Under the pieces are notes generated by a model. The model did not search any database. It was not told where the DNA came from and was given only the letters and a program-made list of their open reading frames with translations. Positions 54,585 to 64,000 of a stretch of 64,000 nucleotides of DNA are shown piece after piece. A program made the translations under genes and the position numbers. Source of the DNA: Eledone cirrhosa (lineage: Eukaryota; Mollusca; Cephalopoda; Octopoda; Eledonidae); NCBI GenBank assembly GCA_964016885.1, contig OZ024740.1:204076929-204140928 (forward strand), in the 5' to 3' direction. Positions within the stretch are counted from its first letter, which is position 1; each line of letters opens with the position of its first letter.

Positions 54585-57500
54585 ACTATGTCCCCTACCA
54601 TTGAATACCACTGTCTGGGTGTGTTGTATCTACAAGTATAGAGATATATACTGGATAGTAGCGAGACGTTCCGCTATGTCCTCTACCATTCAATACCACT
54701 GTCAGGGTGTGTTATATCTACAGATGTAGAGATATATACTGGTCATTAGAGAGACGTTACACTATGTCTCATACCATGGAATACCACTGTCAGGGTGTAT
54801 TGTATCTACAGGTATAGAGATATATACTGGACAGTAGAGAGACGTTACACTATGTCCCCTATCATTGAATACCACTGTCAGGGTGTGTTGTATCTACAGA
54901 TGTAGAGATATATACTGGACAGTAGAGGGGTTACACTATGTCCCGTACCATTGAATTCCACTGTCAGGATGTGTTGTATCTACAGATATAGAGATATATA
55001 CTGGACAGTAGAGAGACGTTACACTATGTCCCCTACTTTGAATACCAATGTCAGGGTGTGTTGTATCTACAAGTATAGAGATATACACTGGACAGTAGAG
55101 AGACGTTACACTATGTCCCCTACCATACAATACCACTGTCAGGGTGTGTTGTATCTACAGGTATAGAGATATATACTGGATAGTAGAGAGACGTTACACT
55201 ATGTCCCCTACCATTGAATACCACTGTCAGGGTGTGTTGTATCTACAGATATAGAGATATATACTGGATAGTAGAGAGACGTTACACTATGTCCCCTACC
55301 ATTGAATACCACTGTCAGGGTATGTTGTATCTACAGGTATAGATATATATACTGGATAGTAGAGAGACGTTACACTATGTCCCCTACCATTGAATACCAC
55401 TGTCAGGGTGTGTTGTATCTACAGATATAGAGATATATACTGGACAGTAGAGAGACGTTACACTATGTCTCCTACAATTGAATACCACTGTCAGTGTGTG
55501 TTGTATCTACAATTATAGAGATATATACTGGACAGTAGAGAGACGTTACACTATGTCCCCTACCATTGAATACCACTGTCAGGGTGTGTTGTATCTACAG
55601 ATATAGAGATATATACTGGATAGTAGAGAGACGTTACACTATGTCCCCTACCATTGAATACCACTGTCAGGGTATGTTGTATCTACAGGTATAGATATAT
55701 ATACTGGATAGTAGAGAGACGTTACACTATGTCTCCTACAATTGAATACCACTGTCAGTGTGTGTTGTATCTACAATTATAGAGATATATACTGGACAGT
55801 AGAGAGACGTTACACTATGTCCCATACCATTGAATACCACTGTCAGGGTGTGTTGTATCTACAGATATAGAGATATATACAGGACAGTAGAGAGATGTTA
55901 CACTATGTCCCCTACCATTGAATACCACTGTCAGGGTGTGTTGTATCTACAGATGTAAAGATATATACTGGACAGTAGAGAGACGTTACACTATGTCCCC
56001 TACCATTCAATACCACTGTCTGCGTGTGTTGTATCTAGAGATGTAGAGATATATACTGAACAGTAGAGAAACGTTACACTATGTCCCCTACCATTCAATA
56101 CCACTATCAGGGTGTGTTGTATCTACATGTATAGAGATATATACTTGATAGTAGAGAGACGTTACACTATGTCCCCTACCATTGAATACCACTGTCTGGG
56201 TGTGTTGTATCTACAAGTATAGAGATATATACTGGATAGTACCGAGACGTAACACTATGTCCCCTAACATTGAATACCACTGTCAGGGTGTGTTGTATCT
56301 ACAGATGTAGAGATATATACTGGACAGTAGAGGGGTTACACTATGTCCCCTACCATTGAATTCCACTGTCAGGGAGTGTTGTATCTACAGATATAGAGAT
56401 ATATACTGGACAGTAGAGAGACGTTACACTATGTCCCCTACCATTGAATACCACTGTCAGGATGTGTTGTATCTACAAGTATAGAGATATACACTGGACA
56501 GTAGAGAGACGTTACACTATGTCCCCTACCATACAATACCACTGTCAGGGTGTGTTGTATCTACAGGTATAGAGATATATACTGGATAGTAGAGAGACGT
56601 TACACTATGTCCCCTACCATTGAATACCACTGTCAGGGGGTTTTGTATCTACAGATATAGAGATATATACTGGACAGTAGATGGGTTACACTATGTCCCC
56701 TACCATTGAATACCACTGTCAGGGTGTGTTGTATCTACAGATATAGAGATATATACTGGACAGTAGAGGGGTTACACTATGTCCCCTACCATTGAATACC
56801 ACTGTCAGGGTGTGTTGTATCTACAGGTATAGAGATATATACTGGTCATTAGAGAGACGTTACACTATGTCTCATACCATGGAATACCACTGTCAGGGTG
56901 TATTGTATCTACAGGTATAGAGATATATACTGGACAGTAGAGAGACGTTACACTATGTCCCCTATCATTGAATACCACTGTCAGGGTGTGTTGTATCTAC
57001 AGATGTAGAGATATATACTGGACAGTAGAGGGGTTACACTATGTCCCGTACCATTGAATTCCACTGTCAGGATGTGTTGTATCTACAGATATAGAGATAT
57101 ATACTGGACAGTAGAGAGACGTTACACTATGTCCCTACCATTGAATACCACTGTCAGGGTGTGTTGTATCTACAGATGTAGAGATATATACTGGACAGTA
57201 GAGAGACGTTACACTATGTCCCCTACCATTGAATACCACTGTCTGGGTGTGTTGTATCTACAAGTATAGAGATATATACTGGATAGTAGCGAGACGTTCC
57301 GCTATGTCCTCTACCATTGAATACCACTGTCAGGGTGTGTTATATCTACAGATGTAGAGATATATACTGGTCATTAGAGAGACGTTACACTATGTCTCAT
57401 ACCATGGAATACCACTGTCAGGGTGTATTGTATCTACAGGTATAGAGATATATACTGGACAGTAGAGAGACGTTACACTATGTCCCCTATCATTGAATAC

Positions 57501-58970
57501 CACTGTCAGGGTGTGTTGTATCTACAGATGTAGAGATATATACTGGACAGTAGAGGGGTTACACTATGTCCCGTACCATTGAATTCCACTGTCAGGATGT
57601 GTTGTATCTACAGATATAGAGATATATACTGGACAGTAGAGAGACGTTACACTATGTCCCCTACTTTGAATACCAATGTCAGGGTGTGTTGTATCTACAA
57701 GTATAGAGATATACACTGGACAGTAGAGAGACGTTACACTATGTCCCCTACCATACAATACCACTGTCAGGGTGTGTTGTATCTACAGGTATAGAGATAT
57801 ATACTGGATAGTAGAGAGACGTTACACTATGTCCCCTACCATTGAATACCACTGTCAGGGTGTGTTGTATCTACAGATATAGAGATATATACTGGATAGT
57901 AGAGAGACGTTACACTATGTCCCCTACCATTGAATACCACTGTCAGGGTATGTTGTATCTACAGGTATAGATATATATACTGGATAGTAGAGAGACGTTA
58001 CACTATGTCCCCTACCATTGAATACCACTGTCAGTGTGTGTTGTATCTACAATTATAGAGATATATACTGGACAGTAGAGAGACGTTACACTATGTCCCC
58101 TACCATTGAATACCACTGTCAGGGTGTGTTGTATCTACAGATATAGAGATATATACAGGACAGTAGAGAGATGTTACACTATGTCTCCTACAATTGAATA
58201 CCACTGTCAGTGTGTGTTGTATCTACAATTATAGAGATATATACTGGACAGTAGAGAGACGTTACACTATGTCCCCTACCATTGAATACCACTGTCAGGG
58301 TGTGTTGTATCTACAGATGTAAAGATATATACTGGACAGTAGAGAGACGTTACACTATATCCCCTAACATTCAATACCACTGTCTGGGTGTGTTGTATCT
58401 AGAGATGTAGAGATATATACTGAACAGTAGAGAAACGTTACACTATGTCCCCTACCATTCAATACCACTATCAGGGTGTGTTGTATCTACATGTATAGAG
58501 ATATATACTTGATAGTAGAGAGACGTTACACTATGTCCCCTACCATTGAATACCACTGTCTGGGTGTGTTGTATCTACAAGTATAGAGATATATACTGGA
58601 TAGTACCGAGACGTAACACTATGTCCCCTAACATTGAATACCACTGTCAGGGTGTGTTGTATCTACAGATGTAGAGATATATACTGGACAGTAGAGGGGT
58701 TACACTATGTCCCCTACCATTGAATTCCACTGTCAGGGAGTGTTGTATCTACAGATATAGAGATATATACTGGACAGTAGAGAGACGTTACACTATGTCC
58801 CCTACCATTGAATACCACTGTCAGGGTGTGTTATATCTACAAGTATAGAGATATACACTGGACAGTAGAGAGACGTTACACTATGTCCCCTACCATACAA
58901 TACCACTGTCAGGGTGTGTTGTATCTACAGGTATAGAGATATATACTGGATAGTAGAGAGACGTTACACT
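54585..58970 (+). repeat. Repeated segment pair, offset 2,628 falling to 2,364 bp
   Basis: About 54,585-56,630 recurs at about 57,213-58,970. TCATTAG at 54,743/57,371 and the one-base-short CCCTACTTTGAATACC unit near 55,030/57,660 are 2,628 bp apart (30 monomers less 12). The TAGTACCGAG units at 56,241/58,605 are only 2,364 bp apart, so the second copy lacks three monomers, lost among the GTCAGTGTGTG and CAATTATAG units. The stretch 56,640-57,210 between them is a short 86-bp-rich B-like patch followed by a partial extra copy of the TCATTAG block. Confidence 0.82.
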
Positions 58971-58979
58971 ATGTCCCCT

Positions 58980-61900
58980 ACCATTGAATACCACTGTCAG
59001 GGTGTGTTGTATCTACAGGTATAAAGATATATACTGGACAGTAGAGAGACGTTACACTATGTTCCCTACCATTCAATACCACTGTCATGGTGTGTTGTAT
59101 CTACAGGTATAGAAATATATACTGGACAGTAGAGAGACGTTACACTATGTCCCCTACCATTGAATACCACTGTCAGGGTGTGTTGTATCTACAAGTATAG
59201 AGATATACACAGGACAGTAGAGAGACGTTAAACTATGTCCCCTACCATTGAATACCACTGTCAGGGTGTGTTGTATCTACAGATATAGAGATATATACTG
59301 GACAGTAGAGAGACGTTACACTATGTCCCCTACCATTGAATACCACTGTCAGGGTGTGTTGTATCTACAGATATAGAGATATATACTGGACAGTAGAGGG
59401 GTTACACTATGTCCCCTACCATTGAATACCACTGTCATGGTGTGTTGTATCTACAGATATAGAGATATATACTGGACAGTAGAGAGACGTTACACTATGT
59501 CCCCTACCATTGAATACCACTGTCAGGGTATGTTGTATCTACAGATATAGAGATATATACTGGACAGTAGAGGGGTTACACTATGTCCCCTACCATGGAA
59601 TACCACTGTCAGGGAGTATTGTATCTACAGATATAGAGATATATACTGGACAGTAGAGAGACGTTACACTATGTCCCCTACCATTGAATACCACTGTCAG
59701 GGTGTGTTGTATCTACAGATATAGACATATATACTGGACAGTAGAGGGGTTACACTATGTCCCCTACCATTGAATACCACTGTCATGGTGTGTTGTATCT
59801 ACAGATATAGAGATATATACTGGACAGTAGAGATACGTTACACTATGTACCCTAACATGGAATACCACTGTCAGGGTGTGTTGTATCTACAGATATAGAG
59901 ATATATACTGGATAAAAGAGAGACGTTACACTATGTCCCCTATCATTGAACACCACTGTCAGGGTGTGTTGTATCTACAGATGTAGAGATATATACTGGG
60001 CAGTAGAGAGACGTTACACTATGTCCCCTACCATTGAATACCACTGTCAGGGTTTGTTGTATCTACAGCTATAGAGATATACACTGGACAGTAGAGAGAT
60101 GTTATACTATGTCCCCTAAAATGGAATACTACTGTCAGGGTGTGTTGTATCTACAAGTATAGAGATATACACTGGACAGTAGAGAGACGTTACACTATGT
60201 CCCCTACCATTGAATACCACTGTCAGGGTGTGTTGTATCTACAGATATAGAGATATATACTGGACAGTAGAGAGACGTTACACTATGTCCCCTATCATTG
60301 AATGCCACTGTCTGGGTGTGTTGTATCTACAGATATAGAGATATATACTGGACAGTAGAGAGATGTTACACTATGTCCCCTACCATTGCATACCACTGTC
60401 AGGGTGTGTTGTATCTACACATGTATAGATATATACTGGACAGTAGAGAGACGTTACACTATGTCCCCTACCATTGAATACCGCTGTCAGGGTGTGTTGT
60501 ATCTACAGATGTAGAGATATATACTGGGCAGTAGAGAGACGTTACACTATGTCCCCTACCATTGAATACCACTGTCAGGGTTTGTTGTATCTACAGCTAT
60601 AGAGATATACACTGGACAGTAGAGAGATGTTATACTATGTCCCCTAAAATGGAATACTACTGTCAGGGTGTGTTGTATCTACAGATATAGAGATATATAC
60701 TGGACAGTAGAGAGACGTTACACTATGTCCCCTACCATTGAATACCAATGTCAGGGTGTGTTGTATCTACAAGTATAGAAATATACACTGGACAGTAGAG
60801 AGACGTTACACTATGTCCCCTACCATACAATACCACTGTCAGGGTGTGTTGTATCTACAGGTATAGAGATATATACTGGATAGTAAAGAGACGTTACACT
60901 ATGTTCACTACCATTGAATACCACTGTCAGGGTGTGTTGTATCTACAGGTATAGAGATATATACTGGACAGTAGAGAGACGTTACACTATGTCCCCTACC
61001 ATTCAATACCACTGCCAGGGTGTGTTGTATCTACATATATAGAGATATATACTGGACAGTAGAGAGACGTTACACTATGTCCCTACCATTGAATACCACT
61101 GTCAGGGTGTGTTGTATCTACAGATGTAGAAATATATACTGGTCAGTAGAGAGACGTTACACTATGTCCCCTACCATGGAATACCACTGTCAGGGTGTGT
61201 TGTATCTACAGATGTAGAGATATATACTGGTCAGTAGAGAGACGTTACACTATGTCCCCTACCATGGAATACCACTGTCAGGGAGTATTGTATCTACAGA
61301 TATAGAGATATATACTGGACAGTAGAGAGACGTTACACTATGTCCCCTACCATTGAATACCACTGTCAGGGTGTGTTGTATCTACAGATATAGAGATATA
61401 TACTGGACAGTAGAGATACGTTACACTATGTACCCTAACATGGAATACCACTGTCAGGGTGTGTTGTATCTACAGATATAGAGATATATACTGGATAAAA
61501 GAGAGACGTTACACTATGTCCCCTATCATTGAACACCACTGTCAGGGTGTGTTGTATCTACAGATGTAGAGATATATACTGGGCAGTAGAGAGACGTTAC
61601 ACTATGTCCCCTACCATTGAATACCACTGTCAGGGTTTGTTGTATCTACAGCTATAGAGATATACACTGGACAGTAGAGAGATGTTATACTATGTCCCCT
61701 AAAATGGAATACCACTGTCAGGGTGTGTTGTATCTACAGGTATAGAGATATATACTGGATAGTAAAGAGACGTTACACTATGTTCACTACCATTGAATAC
61801 CACTGTCAGGGTGTGTTGTATCTACAGATATAGAGATATATACTGGACAGTAGAGAGACGTTACACTATGTCCCCTACCATTGAATACCAATGTCAGGGT

Positions 61901-62980
61901 GTGTTGTATCTACAAGTATAGAGATATATACTGGACAGTAGAGAGACGTTACACTATGTCCCCTACCATACAATACCACTGTCAGGGTGTGTTGTATCTA
62001 CAGGTATAGAGATATATACTGGATAGTAGAGAGACGTTACACTATGTCCACTACCATTGAATACCACTGTCAGGGTATGTTGTATCTACAGGTATAGAGA
62101 TATATACTGGACAGTAGAGAGACGTTACACTATGTCCCCTACCATTCAATACCACTGTCAGGGTGTTTGTATCTACAGGTATAGAGATATATACCGGATA
62201 GTAGAGAGACGTTACACTATGTCCCCTACCATTGAATACCACTGTCAGGGTGTGTTGTATCTACAGATATAGAGATATATACTGGACAGTAGAGAGACGT
62301 TACACTATGTCCCCTACCATTGAATACCACTGTCTGGGTGTGTTGTATCTACAGATATAGAGATATATACTGGACAGTAGAGAGACGTTACATTATGTCT
62401 CCTACCATTGAATACCACTGTCACGGTGTGTTGTATCTACAAGTATAGAGATATACACTGGACAGTAGAGAGACGTTACTCTATGTCCCCTAACATTGAG
62501 TACCACTGTCAGGGTGTTTTGTATCTACAGATATAGAGATATATACTGGACAGTAGAGGGGTTACACTATGTCCCCTACCATTGAATACCACTGTCAGGG
62601 TGTGTTGTATCTACAGATATAGAGATATATACTGGACAGTAGAGGGGTTACACTATGTCCCCTACCATTGAATACCACTGTCAGGGTGTGTTGTATCTAC
62701 ACGTATAGAGATATACACTGGACAGTAGAGAGACGTTACATTATGTCCCCTACCATTGAATACCACTGTCAGGGTGTGTTGTATCTACAGATATAGAGAT
62801 ATATACTGGACAGTAGAGAGACGTTACACTATGTCCCCTACCATTGAATACCACTGTCAGGGTGTATTGTATCTACAGATATAGAGATATATACTGGACA
62901 GTAGAGAGACGTTACACTATGTCCCTACCATTGAATACCACTGTCAGGGTGTGTTGTATCTAAAGATGTAGAGATATATA
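58980..62980 (+). repeat. Family B domain, right side
   Basis: It starts with the same GGTATAAAG unit that starts the family B domains at 17.04 and 24.85 kb. It then shows GGGAGTATTG (near 59,611 and 61,281), GGATAAAAG (near 59,912 and 61,495), GGGTTTGTTG, AAAATGG, GTGTTTG (62,163) and CACGGTG. It resembles 17.0-21.4 kb in order but with monomers missing or rearranged. Around 60,290-60,500 several private changes cluster (AATGCCACTG, CATTGCATACC, CACATGTATAG, CCGCTGTC). Confidence 0.78.
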
Positions 62981-64000
62981 CTGGACAGTAGAGAGACGTT
63001 ACACTATGTCCCCTACCATTGAATACCACTGTCTGGGTGTGTTGTATCTATACATGTAGAGATATATACTGAACAGTAGAGAAACGTTACACTATGTCCC
63101 CTACCATTCAATACCACTATCAGGGTGTGTTGTATCTACAGGTATAGTGATATATACTTGATAGTAGAGAGACGTTACAGTATGTCCCCTACCATTGAAT
63201 ACCACTGTCAGGGTGTGTTGTATCTACAAGTATAAAGATATATACTGGACAGTAGAGAGACGTTACACTATGTCCCTACCATTGAATACCACTGTCAGGG
63301 TGTGTTGTATCTCCAGATGCAGAGATATATACTGGTCAGTAGAGAGACGTTACACTATGTCCCCTACCATGGAATACCACTGTCAGGGTGTGTCGTATCT
63401 ACAGATATAGAGATATATACTGGACAGTAGAGGGGTTACACTATGTCCCCTACCATTGAATACCACTGTCAGGGTGTGTTGTATCTACAGATATAGAGAT
63501 ATATTCTGGACAGTAGAGGGGTTACACTATGTCCCCTACCATTGAATACCACTGTCAGGGTGTGTTGTATCTACAGGTATAGAGATATACACTGGACAGT
63601 AGAGAGACGTTACATTATGTCCCCTACCATTGAATACCACTGTCAGGGTGTGTTGTATCTACAAGTATAGAGATATATACTGGACAGTAGACAGACGTTA
63701 CAATATGTCCCCTACCATTGAATACCACTGTCTGGGTGTGTTGTATCTATACATGTAGAGATATATACTGGACAGTAGAGAGATGTTACACTATGTCCCC
63801 TACCATTGAATACCACTGTCAGGGTGTGTTGTATCTACAGATGTAAAGATATATACTGGACAGTAGAGAGTCGTTACACTATGTCCCCTACCATTCAATA
63901 CCACTGTCTGGGTGTGTTGTATCTAGAGATGTAGAGATATATACTGAACAATAGAGAGACGTTACACTATGTCCCCTACCATTCAATACCACTATCAGGG
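62981..64000 (+). repeat. Right-edge segment with many private substitutions
   Basis: Family A-like units (GAAACG, CCACTATCAGG, CTAGAGATG) and family B-like units alternate here, and private changes are frequent: TCTATACATGTAG (near 63,049 and 63,748), TATAGTGAT (63,145), TTACAGTATG (63,176), CTCCAGATGCAGAG (63,311), ATATTCTGG (63,503), GACAGACG (63,690), TTACAATATG (63,700), AGTCGTTAC (63,869) and AACAATAGAG (63,949). Most are seen once. The window ends mid-monomer, so the array continues to the right. Confidence 0.75.

Larger units (their letters stand above)
45690..58980 (+). repeat. Interleaved family A / family B mosaic
   Basis: Family A stretches (TCATTAG at 45,972, 49,043, 52,902, 54,743, 56,846 and 57,371) alternate with family B stretches (GGATAAAAG near 47,290 and 51,149; GTGTTTG near 47,872 and 51,731). 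Blocks are 0.3-1.5 kb long here, compared with many kilobases further left. Family A in this zone has its own sub-variants: TGTCTCATACC (TGTCTCTTACC on the left), TGTCTCCTACAATTG, GTCAGTGTGTG and GTATAGATATATATAC. It is therefore a distinct sublineage of A. Confidence 0.8.
1..64000 (+). repeat. 88-bp tandem satellite array spanning the entire window
   Basis: Seen: the string GATATATACTGG (or a one- or two-base variant) recurs every 88 bp, with 86- and 87-bp exceptions, from the first base to the last, always on the + strand. The rest of the unit (ACGTTACACTATG, CCACTGTCAGGGTG, TTGTATCTACA) recurs in register. No stretch longer than one unit falls outside this pattern, so there is no gene-bearing or unique interval anywhere. 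Base composition of the consensus is 27 A, 25 T, 19 G and 17 C. Known: homogeneous, head-to-tail arrays of tens of kilobases with nested higher-order repeats are typical of eukaryotic heterochromatic satellites. Inference: centromeric, pericentromeric or subtelomeric satellite; the location cannot be told because both ends of the window lie inside the array. I do not recognise the family. Confidence 0.98.

Noticed and set aside
1..64000. CRISPR array
   Set aside because: There are regular repeats but no unique spacers: the whole 88-bp unit is conserved from copy to copy, and no cas-like gene is present.
1..64000. Telomeric repeat or transposon insertion
   Set aside because: No TTAGGG-type run, terminal repeats, target-site duplications or transposase/reverse-transcriptase coding is visible anywhere.

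Overview
This window is one uninterrupted array of a tandem satellite DNA. From base 1 to base 64,000 every stretch I read is a copy of the same roughly 88-bp unit, always in the same orientation; that is about 730 copies (length divided by unit size). I found no gene, rRNA, tRNA, transposon, CRISPR array or unique-sequence island. The unit is about 41% G+C and has a single CpG. Both window edges cut through the array, so no flank is visible. A homogeneous array of this size, with higher-order structure, points to a eukaryotic genome (centromeric, pericentromeric, subtelomeric or another heterochromatic block) assembled from long reads. I do not recognise the monomer and cannot name the species; nothing here looks bacterial or viral.

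At the monomer scale there is an 88-bp consensus (an exact example lies at 17,484-17,571) and three recurrent length variants: an 86-bp form that has lost the only CpG, an 87-bp form with one C missing from the CCCC run, and an 87-bp form two-base-shifted in the GTGTGTTG tract. At the next scale, diagnostic substitutions define two monomer communities. Family A carries the markers TCATTAG, TTGAATTCC, CAATTATAG and ATACAGGAC, and fills about 1-17.04 kb and 22.15-24.85 kb. Family B carries GGATAAAAG, AAAATGG, CACGGTG, GTGTTTGTATC and many 86-bp units, and fills about 17.04-22.15 kb, 24.85-45.7 kb and most of 59-63 kb. Between about 45.7 and 59 kb A and B blocks alternate.

At the largest scale the array was built by repeated segmental tandem duplication. 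I could place these: offset 2,196 (about 1.2-2.5 / 3.4-4.7 kb); offset 3,868 (3.86-7.73 / 7.73-11.5 kb); offset 3,514 (9.09-12.60 / 12.61-16.12 kb); offset 7,545 growing to 7,894 (14.6-22.15 / 22.15-30.04 kb); a 1,747-bp, 20-monomer unit in three full copies (30.08-35.32 kb); offset 9,101 falling to 5,607 (29.46-38.44 / 38.56-44.05 kb); offset 3,859 (46.61-50.47 / 50.47-54.33 kb); and offset 2,628 (about 54.6-56.6 / 57.2-59.0 kb). Copies differ by scattered substitutions and by gain or loss of whole monomers (+264, +86, -88, -264, and two 1,747-bp units), the pattern expected of unequal exchange. The right-most kilobase has noticeably more private mutations.

The short open reading frames (at most 100 codons) are by-products of the repeat: 88 is not a multiple of 3, so each frame meets a stop within a few units, and the longest frames occur only where 87-bp units follow each other. 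I annotate no coding gene.
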